From Vibrio cidicii (GTDB taxonomy: Bacteria; Pseudomonadota; Gammaproteobacteria; Enterobacterales; Vibrionaceae): a stretch of DNA of 64,000 bases. The DNA lies in NCBI RefSeq assembly GCF_009763805.1, contig NZ_CP046804.1, positions 2,790,001 through 2,854,000 on the forward strand, given 5' to 3'. Under the pieces are notes generated by a model, which was not told where the DNA came from, made no database searches, and was given only the letters and a program-made list of their open reading frames with translations. How positions within the stretch are numbered: the first letter of the stretch is position 1; each line of letters begins with the position of its first letter. Positions 53,515-64,000 of the stretch are shown in pieces. Both the position numbers and the translations under genes were made by a program.

Positions 53515-55058
53515 ATGCAACTTAATTCCACGGAAATCAGCGATCTAATCAAACAGCGTATTGAATCGTTCAACGTTGTTAGTGAAGCTCGTAATGAAGG
53601 TACTATCGTATCGGTAAGCGATGGTATCATTCGCATTCACGGCCTAGCGGACGTGATGCAAGGTGAAATGATTGAATTACCGGGTGGCCGTTATGCACTA
53701 GCACTTAACCTTGAGCGTGACTCGGTAGGTGCGGTAGTCATGGGCCCATATGCTGACCTTAAGGAAGGCATGAAAGTAACAGGTACTGGCCGCATTCTTG
53801 AAGTGCCAGTAGGTCCAGAAACTGCTTGGTCGCGTAGTGAACACACTGGGTGAGCCAATCGACGGTAAAGGTCCAATTGAAGCCAAATTGACTTCTCCTG
53901 TTGAAGTGATTGCACCGGGTGTAATCGACCGTCAATCGGTTGATCAGCCTGTACAAACTGGTTATAAGTCCGTTGACTCCATGATCCCAATCGGTCGTGG
54001 TCAGCGTGAACTTATCATCGGTGACCGTCAAACTGGTAAAACAGCGATGGCGATCGATGCAATCATCAACCAGAAAAACTCTGGTATCTTCTCTATCTAC
54101 GTTGCGATTGGTCAGAAAGCTTCTACTATCGCTAACGTAGTACGTAAACTGGAAGAGCACGGCGCTCTGAAAAACACCATTGTTGTGGTGGCTTCAGCGT
54201 CTGAATCTGCTGCACTGCAATACCTAGCGCCATATGCAGGTTGTGCAATGGGCGAATACTTCCGTGATCGTGGTGAAGATGCGCTGATTGTTTATGATGA
54301 TCTTTCCAAGCAAGCTGTTGCTTATCGTCAGATCTCTCTACTTCTGAAGCGCCCACCAGGTCGTGAAGCATTCCCAGGCGACGTATTCTACCTCCACTCT
54401 CGTCTACTAGAGCGTGCTGCTCGTGTAAACGCAGACTACGTAGAGCGTTTTACTAATGGTGAAGTGAAAGGTAAGACCGGTTCTCTGACCGCGCTTCCTA
54501 TTATCGAAACTCAAGCTGGTGACGTTTCTGCATTCGTACCGACTAACGTAATCTCGATTACTGACGGTCAGATCTTCCTGCAAACTGAACTGTTCAACGC
54601 GGGTGTTCGCCCAGCGGTTGACCCAGGTATTTCAGTATCTCGTGTAGGTGGTTCTGCTCAGACGAAAATCATCAAGAAGCTATCAGGTGGTATCCGTACC
54701 GCGCTAGCAGCTTACCGTGAATTGGCGGCGTTTCGCTCAGTTCTCTTCGGATCTTGATGAAGCGACTAAGAGACAGTTGAACCACGGTCAAAAAGTAACT
54801 GAACTGATGAAGCAGAAGCAATATGCTCCGATGTCAGTTTTTGACCAAGCGTTAACTATCTTTGCGGCAGAGCGCGGCTATCTAAGTGATGTAGCACTGA
54901 ATAAAGTGCTGGATTTCGAAGCGGCTCTACTATCGTATGCTCGCGGTCAATACGCTGAACTAGCAGCGCAGATCGACAAGACGGGTGCTTACAACGATGA
55001 AATCGAAGCTCAGTTCAAGAAACTGGTTGACGATTTTAAAGCAACCCAAACTTGGTAA
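53515..55058 (+). CDS. atpA: ATP synthase F1 subunit alpha, with two apparent +1 frameshifts
   Basis: Regulatory nucleotide-binding subunit of F1. Start [20 protein letters not shown] at 53515. Walker [10 protein letters not shown] falls at residue 169 once corrected, as in E. coli. Break one is at 53819-53821: GAAAC to GAAC gives [18 protein letters not shown]. Break two is at 54731-54733: GTTTC to GTTC gives [20 protein letters not shown]. Corrected length is 513 aa, identical to E. coli. Two breaks in one core gene imply a recording error, as the operon must function. Confidence 0.96.
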
Positions 55059-55101
55059 TAAGTCGGTGGCAGTGGCTGCCACCAACTAATGGAGAGTAAC
55101 G

Positions 55102-55968
55102 ATGGCCGGCGCAAAAGAGATACGTAGTAAAATCGGTAGTGTTAAAAGCACTCAGAAGATTACGAAAGCGATGGAAATGGTAGCAGCTTCAAAAATGCGT
55201 CGTTCTCAAGACGCCATGGAAGCTTCTCGTCCATACGCGGAAACAATGCGTAAAGTGATCGGTCATGTGGCAAACGCCAGTCTAGAATATCGTCATCCGT
55301 ATCTAGAAGAGCGTGAAGCCAAGCGTGTTGGTTACATCATCGTTTCCACCGACCGCGGTCTGTGTGGCGGTTTGAACATTAACGTGTTTAAAAAAGCCCT
55401 TACAGACATGCAAGCGTGGAAAGAGAAAGGTGCTGAGGTCGAACTGGCTCTGGTTGGTTCGAAAGCAACGGCTTTCTTTAAAAGCAGCGGCGCTAAAGTA
55501 GCGGCTCAGGTGTCTGGTTTGGGCGATAGCCCGAGTCTTGAAGACCTGATCGGCTCAGTCAGCGTTATGTTGAAGAAATACGATGAAGGTGAACTGGACC
55601 GTTTGTTTGTGGTATCGAACAAATTCGTTAATACCATGGTTCAGCAACCAACGATCGATCAATTGCTACCTTTGCCTAAATCGAATAGCGAAGAGATGCA
55701 GCGTCAGCACTCATGGGACTACATCTATGAGCCTGAACCAAAACCTCTGCTTGATGCCCTGTTGGTGCGTTACGTAGAGTCTCAGGTTTACCAAGGTGTG
55801 GTTGAGAACCTTGCTTGTGAGCAAGCGGCTCGAATGATTGCGATGAAGGCTGCAACCGATAACGCGACTAACCTGATTGAAGATTTGGAACTTGTGTACA
55901 ACAAAGCCCGTCAGGCGGCGATCACACAAGAACTGTCGGAAATCGTTGGTGGTGCAGCAGCGGTTTAA
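55102..55968 (+). CDS. atpG: ATP synthase F1 subunit gamma
   Basis: 288-aa central rotor shaft. N-terminal coiled coil [20 protein letters not shown] then [12 protein letters not shown], mid-domain [16 protein letters not shown], and C-terminal [20 protein letters not shown] then [11 protein letters not shown], all invariant features. 43 bp after atpA; frame intact. Confidence 0.98.
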   Translation: MAGAKEIRSKIGSVKSTQKITKAMEMVAASKMRRSQDAMEASRPYAETMRKVIGHVANASLEYRHPYLEEREAKRVGYIIVSTDRGLCGGLNINVFKKALTDMQAWKEKGAEVELALVGSKATAFFKSSGAKVAAQVSGLGDSPSLEDLIGSVSVMLKKYDEGELDRLFVVSNKFVNTMVQQPTIDQLLPLPKSNSEEMQRQHSWDYIYEPEPKPLLDALLVRYVESQVYQGVVENLACEQAARMIAMKAATDNATNLIEDLELVYNKARQAAITQELSEIVGGAAAV

Positions 55969-55979
55969 GCTTAGGTTAA

Positions 55980-57408
<1,429 letters not shown>

Positions 57409-57426
57409 GGCTAACTAGGAGGCGAT

Positions 57427-57849
57427 ATGGCAGCAATAACCTTTCATCTGGATGTGGTGAGCGCGGAGAAGAAAATCTTCTCTGGTCGTGTTGAAACCTT
57501 TCAGGTGACCGGTAGCGAAGGTGAGCTGGGTATTTTCCACGGCCACACACCGCTGCTGACCGCTATCAAGCCTGGTATGGTGCGTATTGTGAAGCAACAC
57601 GGCCACGAAGAGTTCATTTATGTCTCTGGTGGTATCGTTGAAGTTCAGCCTGGCACGGCAACCGTGCTGGCTGATACTGCGATTCGTGGTGAAGAGCTAG
57701 ACGCAGCGAAGGCAGAAGAAGCGAAACGTCGTGCTAAAGAGAACATTCTCAATCAGCATGGCGATATGGACTTCGCACAAGCGGCCAGTGAACTGGCTAA
57801 AGCCATTGCTCAGCTTCGTGTAATCGAGCTGACAAAGAAACGTCGTTAA
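57427..57849 (+). CDS. atpC: ATP synthase F1 subunit epsilon
   Basis: 140-aa inhibitory subunit at the foot of the rotor. N-terminal beta sandwich ([36 protein letters not shown]) and C-terminal helical hairpin ([16 protein letters not shown]). AGGAGG before the ATG. Last gene of the operon, followed by a strong terminator. Confidence 0.97.
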   Translation: MAAITFHLDVVSAEKKIFSGRVETFQVTGSEGELGIFHGHTPLLTAIKPGMVRIVKQHGHEEFIYVSGGIVEVQPGTATVLADTAIRGEELDAAKAEEAKRRAKENILNQHGDMDFAQAASELAKAIAQLRVIELTKKRR

Positions 57850-57872
57850 TTGTAGCGGTGTTTTAGTAGTGA

Positions 57873-57899
57873 TAAAGGCGGTCATTTGACCGCCTTTTT
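57873..57899 (+). terminator. Intrinsic terminator of the atp operon
   Basis: AAAGGCGGTC/GACCGCCTTT stem with an ATTT loop followed by TT; perfect arms. Confidence 0.93.
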
Positions 57900-58000
57900 G
57901 CTTATTTTTTATCAGAAATTTTTATCATCAAGTTAACTAATATCAATTAGCTGGGTAAAATAAGCGCCAATATTTTTGTAAAACGTCATAGGTTAGAACA

Positions 58001-59362
58001 ATGAAATTTAGCGCGGTGATTCTCGCGGCGGGTAAAGGTACCCGTATGTATTCCAATATGCCCAAGGTATTGCACACATTGGCAGGTAAGCCGATGGTCA
58101 AGCATGTGATAGACACTTGCACTGGCCTTGGCGCACAAAACATTCATTTGGTGTACGGCCATGGTGGCGATCAAATGCAAGCTGCGCTGGCTGATGAGTC
58201 AGTTAACTGGGTATTACAGGCTCAGCAGTTAGGGACGGGGCACGCGGTCGATCAAGCCTCAGCGCAGTTCCAAGATGACGAAAAAATTCTGGTGTTGTAC
58301 GGTGATGTACCGCTCATCTCTTCCGAAACGATTGAAAGCTTATTGGATGCACAGCCCAAAGGCGGTATTGCTCTTTTAACTGTAGTGCTGGATAACCCAA
58401 CCGGTTATGGCCGTATTGTGCGTAAAAATGGCCCTGTTGTGGCGATCGTTGAGCAGAAAGATGCCAATGAAGAGCAGAAACTGATCAAAGAGATCAACAC
58501 AGGAGTGATGGTTGCGACAGGAAGCGATTTGAAACGTTGGTTATCAGGACTCAACTGCAACAACGCTCAAGGTGAATACTATCTGACCGATGTGATTGCG
58601 GCGGCGCACGACGAAGGCAATGCGGTGGAAGCGGTGCATCCGGTCAATCCGATTGAAGTGGAAGGCGTGAATGACCGTATTCAACTGGCTCGTTTAGAGC
58701 GTGCTTTCCAATCTATGCAGGCGAAAAAGCTGCTTGAGCAAGGCGTGATGTTGCGTGATCCTGCGCGTTTTGATCTGCGTGGTGAGTTGCAATGCGGTAT
58801 GGACTGTGAGATTGATGTGAACGTGATCATCGAAGGTAACGTCTCTCTAGGCGACAACGTAGTGATCGGCGCGGGTTGCGTACTGAAAGACTGTGAAATC
58901 GACGACAACACCATCATTCGTCCCTACAGTGTGATTGAAGGTGCTACCGTTGGTGAGCAGTGCACCGTGGGGCCGTTTACCCGTCTGCGCCCTGGTGCGG
59001 AAATGCGCAATGATTCGCATGTGGGTAACTTCGTTGAAGTGAAAAATGCGCGCATTGGTGAGGGCTCGAAAGCCAACCATCTGACCTATCTTGGTGATGC
59101 GGAAATTGGCCAGCGCACTAACATTGGCGCAGGAACCATCACCTGTAACTACGATGGCGCGAATAAGTTTAAAACCATCATTGGTAATGACGTGTTTGTT
59201 GGCTCAGATAGCCAACTGGTGGCTCCAGTGACGATTGCCGATGGCGCAACCATTGGTGCTGGCACCACGTTAACTAAAGATGTTGCTGAAGGTGAGTTAG
59301 TGATTACTCGCGTTAAAGAACGTAAAATTGCTGGCTGGCAGCGTCCTGTAAAGCAGAAATAA
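58001..59362 (+). CDS. glmU: Bifunctional GlmU: glucosamine-1-P acetyltransferase / UDP-GlcNAc pyrophosphorylase
   Basis: Makes UDP-GlcNAc for peptidoglycan and lipid A. 453 aa. N-terminal uridyltransferase with [20 protein letters not shown] and YGDVPLIS, then a left-handed beta-helix of hexapeptide repeats and the acetyltransferase motif [20 protein letters not shown]. Frame intact. Own terminator follows. Confidence 0.97.
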   Translation: MKFSAVILAAGKGTRMYSNMPKVLHTLAGKPMVKHVIDTCTGLGAQNIHLVYGHGGDQMQAALADESVNWVLQAQQLGTGHAVDQASAQFQDDEKILVLYGDVPLISSETIESLLDAQPKGGIALLTVVLDNPTGYGRIVRKNGPVVAIVEQKDANEEQKLIKEINTGVMVATGSDLKRWLSGLNCNNAQGEYYLTDVIAAAHDEGNAVEAVHPVNPIEVEGVNDRIQLARLERAFQSMQAKKLLEQGVMLRDPARFDLRGELQCGMDCEIDVNVIIEGNVSLGDNVVIGAGCVLKDCEIDDNTIIRPYSVIEGATVGEQCTVGPFTRLRPGAEMRNDSHVGNFVEVKNARIGEGSKANHLTYLGDAEIGQRTNIGAGTITCNYDGANKFKTIIGNDVFVGSDSQLVAPVTIADGATIGAGTTLTKDVAEGELVITRVKERKIAGWQRPVKQK

Positions 59363-59363
59363 C

Positions 59364-59397
59364 AAAAATCGCCGCTCAATTGAGCGGCAATTTTTTT
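59364..59397. terminator. Bidirectional terminator between glmU and the convergent transporter
   Basis: GCCGCTCAATTGAGCGGC palindromic stem flanked by AAAAA on the left and TTTTTTT on the right. Confidence 0.92.
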
Positions 59398-59407
59398 GCA
59401 AAAAGGA

Positions 59408-60607
59408 TTATTCGTCGCTAACTACGCGCGCGTTGTCAGGCGTCGTGAAATGCTTTGACAGCTCACGATTGGATATCACATAACCCATCCATAACCCACC
59501 CATACAGAGAATGATCGCCATCCCTGTCACCGCTTGCGCTTGGCTGGCAAGCGCTGCAACTAAGGCACTCGATAAACTGCTGACGGTGATTTGCAAACTG
59601 TTTTGCAAACCTGCGGCCGTGGCTGGGCTTTGCTTGGCACTGGCAAGTGCGCGGTTAACCACGATAGGGTAAAGGGCACCATTGGCCACGGCAATCAAAC
59701 AGAATGGCGCTAAGATGGGCCAAATCGAGGTTAACTGCCATTGTGATGCAATGAAAATCAGCAGCGCCGCAACGCTAAACAGACCAATCAGTTGACGAAG
59801 GACTTTTTCATCACCAAATTTGCGCACGCCGACTTTGCCTAAGTATCCGCCAAGCATAAACGCGATGGTTTGCGGTACAAAGCTCATGCCGATATCTTTG
59901 GCATCGTAGCCAAGTTTCGCCATGATCTCTGGCATACCGGTCAGGTAAGCAAAGAAAGCGGCAGACGCAGTGGCGAACATCATCACGTTACCTAAGTAGG
60001 TTTTTGAGCTGAGCAGATGTTTGATATCCGATTTCACACTGCTTTGCTTTGGCTCATTGGCGACACTAGGCTGTGCCATTGTTGCCGCAACCAAGACCAG
60101 TCCCAGTACCGTTAACGCGACAAAAATACTGTGCCAACCAAAGCTATCTGCTAATACAACACCCAACTGAGGAGCGAGCGCGGGAGACAGTGCCACCAGC
60201 GGCATAATGGTAGCAAAAATTTGTTGGCTACTGCTGGAGTAACGTTTGATGACCATGGCTTGCCAGATCACGGCCGGCGCACATACCCCGATCGCTTGCA
60301 CAAAACGCAAGCTGAGCAGTTGCCAAACTTGATCACTGAACGCCAAACCAAATGAGGCCAGCGTAAACAGAGCAAGGCCAGCTGCCAAGGTATTACGGTG
60401 GCCAAACTTATCAGAGGCAAGGCCCCAAAGCAGTTGACCGACGGCCATGCCGACCAAGAAGACCGTCAGAGAGAGCGCGATCTGTTCTGGCCCGGTCATA
60501 AAATCAATTTCCATCGCTTTAAACGCGGGGAGATACATGTCTGTTGCGACAAAGCCGAGCATCGAGAGGGCTGCAAGATACACAAGCTGCATTTTTGAAA
60601 TGTTCAT
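59408..60607 (-). CDS. punC: Bcr/CflA-type MFS exporter, PunC-like
   Basis: 399-aa, twelve-helix drug/H+ antiporter. It resembles E. coli PunC (YdhC): GFVATDMYLPAF near the N-terminus, QAIGVCAPAVIWQAMV, IMPLVALSPALAPQLG and FVPQTIAFMLGGY. E. coli PunC is linked to purine nucleoside handling; here this is inferred. The start at 60607 has GGA 6 nt upstream; a further in-frame ATG at 60622 is less likely. Divergent from a PunR-like regulator. Confidence 0.85.
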   Translation of the reverse strand: MNISKMQLVYLAALSMLGFVATDMYLPAFKAMEIDFMTGPEQIALSLTVFLVGMAVGQLLWGLASDKFGHRNTLAAGLALFTLASFGLAFSDQVWQLLSLRFVQAIGVCAPAVIWQAMVIKRYSSSSQQIFATIMPLVALSPALAPQLGVVLADSFGWHSIFVALTVLGLVLVAATMAQPSVANEPKQSSVKSDIKHLLSSKTYLGNVMMFATASAAFFAYLTGMPEIMAKLGYDAKDIGMSFVPQTIAFMLGGYLGKVGVRKFGDEKVLRQLIGLFSVAALLIFIASQWQLTSIWPILAPFCLIAVANGALYPIVVNRALASAKQSPATAAGLQNSLQITVSSLSSALVAALASQAQAVTGMAIILCMGGLWMGYVISNRELSKHFTTPDNARVVSDE

Positions 60608-60758
60608 AGTTATTCCATTCAATTTTTTTCACTACAAATGTTTTGTGATCAGTTGGCGCCAACCCTGATTTATATGCTCTACTATTCTATTTTTCGCATT
60701 TGAAAAAATAAAACGCTAAAATTCGTAGTTATTAATCAAAATTTTTGAAAGGTAGACT

Positions 60759-61661
60759 GTGTTTTCAAAACCGTCGCTAGAAATGTTGGATACCGTCGCT
60801 CGTTTAGGCAGTTTTACTGCCGCCGCTGAGGTGCTGCACAAAGTGCCTTCGGCCATCAGCTATGGTGTGCGTCAGGTGGAACAAGAACTTGGCGTGTTGC
60901 TGTTTCGCCGTTTACCGAGAAAAGTAGAACTGACTCCTGCTGGTGAGCTGTTCATCGCGGAAGCACGCATGTTGCTAAGGCAGATGGAAGAAGTGAAGTC
61001 GCAGACGCGGCGCGCGGCGCAAGGCTGGCAATCTACGCTCAAGTTAACGCTGGATAACGTGGTCAAGCTCGAAAAGCTCAAGCCTTTAGTTGAGGATTTC
61101 TACCGCGAATTTGATTTTGCAGAGCTGCAAATCAATATGGAAGTGTTCAATGGTTCTTGGGAAGCGATCGCTCAAGGGCGTGCGGATATCGTCATCGGCG
61201 CCACCTCCGCCATTCCTGTTGGGGGCGATTTTGAAGTGCGCGATATGGGACGATTGGATTGGGTTTTTGTCATGTCACCAGCTCATCCTTGCGTGCGTCA
61301 GCAAGTGCTCACTGAAGCGTTTGTCAGCCAGTTTCCGGCGATCTGTTTAGACGATACCTCAAGCGTGTTACCTAAGCGCCATACCGGCCATTATCCGCAG
61401 CAGCGGCGTTTGTTGTTACCCAACTGGTACAGTGCCATCGAGTGTTTAAAAAATGGCGTTGGCGTCGGTTATATGCCCCGTCATATTGCCATGCCACTCA
61501 TCAACGACGGTGTGCTGGTGGAAAAGGTGCTACCGGACGACAAACCGCTGAGTCAATGCTGCTTGGTATGGCGCAAAGATGATAATCACAAGTTAATTCA
61601 GTGGATGGTGGATTACTTGGGGAACTCACATCAATTGCATCAAGATTGGTTGCTGAGCTAA
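60759..61661 (+). CDS. punR: LysR family regulator, PunR-like
   Basis: 300-aa LysR protein. Helix-turn-helix FTAAAEVLHKVPSAISYGVR matches E. coli PunR (YdhB), as do VFNGSWEAIAQGRADIVIGA and IPVGGDFEVRDMG. It is divergent from the punC-like gene, as in E. coli, so it probably activates that exporter. The shared 150-bp intergenic region is A/T-rich and holds the promoters. Confidence 0.85.
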   Translation: MFSKPSLEMLDTVARLGSFTAAAEVLHKVPSAISYGVRQVEQELGVLLFRRLPRKVELTPAGELFIAEARMLLRQMEEVKSQTRRAAQGWQSTLKLTLDNVVKLEKLKPLVEDFYREFDFAELQINMEVFNGSWEAIAQGRADIVIGATSAIPVGGDFEVRDMGRLDWVFVMSPAHPCVRQQVLTEAFVSQFPAICLDDTSSVLPKRHTGHYPQQRRLLLPNWYSAIECLKNGVGVGYMPRHIAMPLINDGVLVEKVLPDDKPLSQCCLVWRKDDNHKLIQWMVDYLGNSHQLHQDWLLS

Positions 61662-61688
61662 AAAAACGCCCCGTGTATAACAGGGCGT
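61660..61688 (-). terminator. Terminator of ilvA
   Basis: Minus strand AAACGCCC/GGGCGTTT stem followed by TTTTT, just after the ilvA stop; it also lies at the end of the convergent punR gene. Confidence 0.85.
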
Positions 61689-61698
61689 TTGGATCGAG

Positions 61699-63228
61699 TT
61701 AGGAAAGAAAGAAACGGTAGGATGGGTTATCCGTGACATCTTTGCATTGGTAGCCAAGTTCGCGCAAATGCGCCGAAAAGCGAGATAAATCAAGCTCATC
61801 AAGCTCAAAACCACACAATACTCGGCCATAATCGGCGCCGTGGTTGCGGTAGTTAAACAAGCTGATATTCCAATGCGTGCCCAGTGTGCTGAGGAATTTC
61901 AGCAGCGCGCCCGGGTACTCGGGAAATTCAAAGCTGTATAAGCGCTCTTTGAGGGGTTTGGACGGTTTACCGCCAATCATGTAGCGCACGTGCAGCTTGG
62001 CCATTTCGTCATCAGAAAGGTCCACCACCGGATAGCCACCCTCGCGCAAGTCGCGAATGATGCCATCGAGTTCCTCTTGGCCGTTTTGCAGGCGAACACC
62101 GACAAAAATATTGGCCAGCGAGTCGTCGTTGTAACGGTAGTTGAATTCCGTTACCGCACGTCCACCAATCAAATGGCAGAACTCAAAAAATGCGCCTTTA
62201 CGTTCGGGAATGGTCACCGCAAGCAAGCCTTCGCGTTTCTCACCCAGCTCACAACGTTCAGAAACATAACGCAAACCGTGGAAGTTGGTATTGGCACCCG
62301 AAAGTACGGTACCCAAGTTGCGCCCTTTGAGCTTGTGCTTTTCCGCGTACTTTTTCAGCCCAGCCAGCGCCAGCGCTCCGGAAGGCTCGGCAATCGCGCG
62401 GGTGTCTTCAAAAATATCTTTGACCGCCGCGCAGATCTCATCGCTGGAGACGGTGATGTGATCGTCAATGTAGTGCTGGCATAGACGGAAAGTTTCATCG
62501 CCAATGCGTTTTACTGCCACACCATCAGCAAACATACTGACTTGATCGAGTACCACCGGTTTGCCTGCATCCAATGCCGCCTTAAGGCAGGCAGAATCTT
62601 CAGGTTCCACCGCAATGACTTTGATCTCTGGCATCAACTGTTTCACCAACACCGCCACACCAGCGGCCAAACCGCCGCCCCCAACAGGGACGAAAATGTG
62701 GTCGAGGTGGCCGTTTTGCTGCAGCATCTCCATGCCGATGGTGCCTTGCCCGGCAATCACTAAAGGATGATCGAAAGGAGGAACAAAGGTGTAGCCTTTC
62801 TCTTGCGAAAGACGCTCAGCTTCGGATTTTGCCTCATCGAAGTTGCTGCCGTGCAACACCACTTTGCCGCCAAAACCGCGCACCGCGTCGACTTTGATAT
62901 CCGGCGTCGTGCGAGGCATAACAATGGTAGTTTCAATGCCAAGACGGGTTCCAGAGAGTGCCATGCCTTGTGCATGGTTGCCCGCTGAGGCAGCAATCAC
63001 CCCCGCATCCTTCTGCGCTTGCGACAGATTGGCCACCATATTGTAAGCGCCACGTAATTTAAACGAATGCACTGGTTGGCGATCTTCCCGTTTGATCTGC
63101 ACATTGTTACCAATGCGCGCCGATAAACGCGGCATCTCTTGCAGTGGGGTGACGGTCGCCACTTCATACACGGGAGCGCGCAATATCTGGCGCAGATAGT
63201 CTGCGCCAGTGTATTTGGTTAAGGTCAT
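61699..63228 (-). CDS. ilvA: Threonine ammonia-lyase, biosynthetic IlvA
   Basis: PLP enzyme converting threonine to 2-oxobutanoate, the first committed step to isoleucine and feedback-inhibited by it. 509 aa. PLP lysine in HSFKLRGAYNMV, phosphate loop VGGGGLAAGVAV, SGANTNFHGLRYV, then two C-terminal ACT-like regulatory domains (the first near LLAVTIPERKGAFFEFC, the second near YSFEFPEYPGALLKFLS). Four bases after ilvD, in the same operon. Confidence 0.97.
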   Translation of the reverse strand: MTLTKYTGADYLRQILRAPVYEVATVTPLQEMPRLSARIGNNVQIKREDRQPVHSFKLRGAYNMVANLSQAQKDAGVIAASAGNHAQGMALSGTRLGIETTIVMPRTTPDIKVDAVRGFGGKVVLHGSNFDEAKSEAERLSQEKGYTFVPPFDHPLVIAGQGTIGMEMLQQNGHLDHIFVPVGGGGLAAGVAVLVKQLMPEIKVIAVEPEDSACLKAALDAGKPVVLDQVSMFADGVAVKRIGDETFRLCQHYIDDHITVSSDEICAAVKDIFEDTRAIAEPSGALALAGLKKYAEKHKLKGRNLGTVLSGANTNFHGLRYVSERCELGEKREGLLAVTIPERKGAFFEFCHLIGGRAVTEFNYRYNDDSLANIFVGVRLQNGQEELDGIIRDLREGGYPVVDLSDDEMAKLHVRYMIGGKPSKPLKERLYSFEFPEYPGALLKFLSTLGTHWNISLFNYRNHGADYGRVLCGFELDELDLSRFSAHLRELGYQCKDVTDNPSYRFFLS

Positions 63229-63231
63229 CGC

Positions 63232-64000
63232 TTAGCCCTCAAGCTTAGACTTATCTCTTACCGCGCCTTTGTCGGCGCTGGTTGCCATGCTGGCGTAGGC
63301 TTTCAGTGCAAACGACACTTCGCGTTGGCGAGATACCGGTTTCCAGCCAAGAGCGTCTTGCTCAGCGCGGCGCGCCGCCATCTCTTCATCGGATACTTGC
63401 AGAGAAATCGTGCGGTTTGGAATGTCGATGGCGATCAAGTCGCCCTGTTTGACCAAACCAATCGCGCCGCCGTTGGCCGCTTCCGGTGAGGCGTGGCCGA
63501 TAGAAAGGCCCGATGTACCGCCAGAGAAACGGCCGTCGGTCAGTAGTGCACACGCTTTGCCAAGGCCCATCGATTTCAAATAAGTGGTAGGGTAGAGCAT
63601 CTCTTGCATGCCCGGGCCGCCTTTCGGGCCTTCGTAGCGAATTACCACCACATCGCCGGCTTTAACTTTGCCACCCAAGATACCTTCTACCGCGTCTTCT
63701 TGGCTTTCGAAGACCACTGCAGGGCCGGTGAATTTTAGAATGCTTTCATCCACACCCGCCGTCTTAACGATACAGCCATCCAGCGCAATGTTGCCTTTGA
63801 GGACAGCGAGGCCGCCATCTTGGCTAAAGGCGTTTTCTTTGGTGCGAATACAGCCTTGGGCGCGATCGTCGTCTAAGGTGTCCCAGCGGCAATCTTGCGA
63901 GAATGCTTGAGTGGTACGAATACCCGCAGGGCCTGCGCGGTAGAAGCGTTTCACTTCTTCCGAATCGGTCAGCATGATGTCGTATTGGGCAAGCTGCTCT
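63232..64000 (-). CDS. ilvD: Dihydroxy-acid dehydratase IlvD, C-terminal part (cut by window edge)
   Basis: Fe-S enzyme of branched-chain amino-acid synthesis. Only the C-terminal 255 or so residues are in the window; the frame is open to base 64000, the residues there reading [20 protein letters not shown]. Landmarks: [60 protein letters not shown]. The ilvD-ilvA spacing of 3 bp means co-translation is likely. Confidence 0.97.
   Translation of the reverse strand, partial: EQLAQYDIMLTDSEEVKRFYRAGPAGIRTTQAFSQDCRWDTLDDDRAQGCIRTKENAFSQDGGLAVLKGNIALDGCIVKTAGVDESILKFTGPAVVFESQEDAVEGILGGKVKAGDVVVIRYEGPKGGPGMQEMLYPTTYLKSMGLGKACALLTDGRFSGGTSGLSIGHASPEAANGGAIGLVKQGDLIAIDIPNRTISLQVSDEEMAARRAEQDALGWKPVSRQREVSFALKAYASMATSADKGAVRDKSKLEG

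Overview
The window comes from a gamma-proteobacterium of the genus Vibrio and spans the replication origin of its large chromosome. The evidence is a partial Vibrio-type 16S rRNA gene, the order mioC-oriC-mnmG-rsmG-parA-parB-atpIBEFHAGDC-glmU, and the rpmH-rnpA-yidD-yidC-mnmE and dnaA-dnaN-recF-gyrB clusters on the other side. I cannot fix the species from sequence alone.

Layout. 1-1.3 kb: 5' part of a 16S rRNA gene (minus strand) with its leader, boxA and two promoters. 1.4-7.7 kb: yigZ-trkH-hemG, divergent from the fatty-acid oxidation operon fadBA, which has a FadR-type operator. 7.8-18.3 kb: accessory metabolism and regulators (AcuI, two LysR proteins, TusA, WrbA, a DsbA-family protein, a medium-chain reductase, a DMT transporter, an OpgC-like membrane protein with a DUF2141 lipoprotein, an AraC protein and small membrane proteins). 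18.4-24.5 kb: a manganese exporter behind a yybP-ykoY Mn riboswitch, glyQS, avtA, and ibpA behind a sigma-32 promoter and a ROSE-like RNA thermometer. 24.6-31 kb: gyrB, recF, dnaN, dnaA, with a GATC-rich dnaA control region. 31-33.3 kb: a polar amino-acid ABC importer. 33.3-37.4 kb: rpmH to mnmE.

37.4-45.4 kb: an accessory insert between mnmE and mioC. It carries a decayed integrase-like fragment and a 22-bp inverted repeat, then gutQ, a complete glucitol (sorbitol) PTS operon (srlA-srlE-srlB-srlD-gutM-srlR) and a second srlA-srlE-srlB set. Repeated operator-like and CRP-like sites suggest common control by SrlR and catabolite repression. 45.5-50.7 kb: mioC, oriC (DnaA boxes and 13 GATC sites in about 240 bp), mnmG, rsmG and parAB. 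50.8-59.4 kb: the complete F1Fo ATP synthase operon and glmU. 59.4-64 kb: punC/punR-like exporter and regulator, ilvA and the 3' part of ilvD.

The most striking observation concerns the sequence record itself. Ten genes, including essential glyQ, gyrB, yidC, atpA and atpD, are broken by +1 frameshifts, eleven in all. Every one is repaired by removing one base from GAAAC or GTTTC, restoring GAAC or GTTC. One tetranucleotide thus explains all eleven. This looks like motif-specific misreading, possibly at a modified base or backbone; GAAC/GTTC is a known DNA phosphorothioation motif. The genes should be treated as intact in the organism until shown otherwise.
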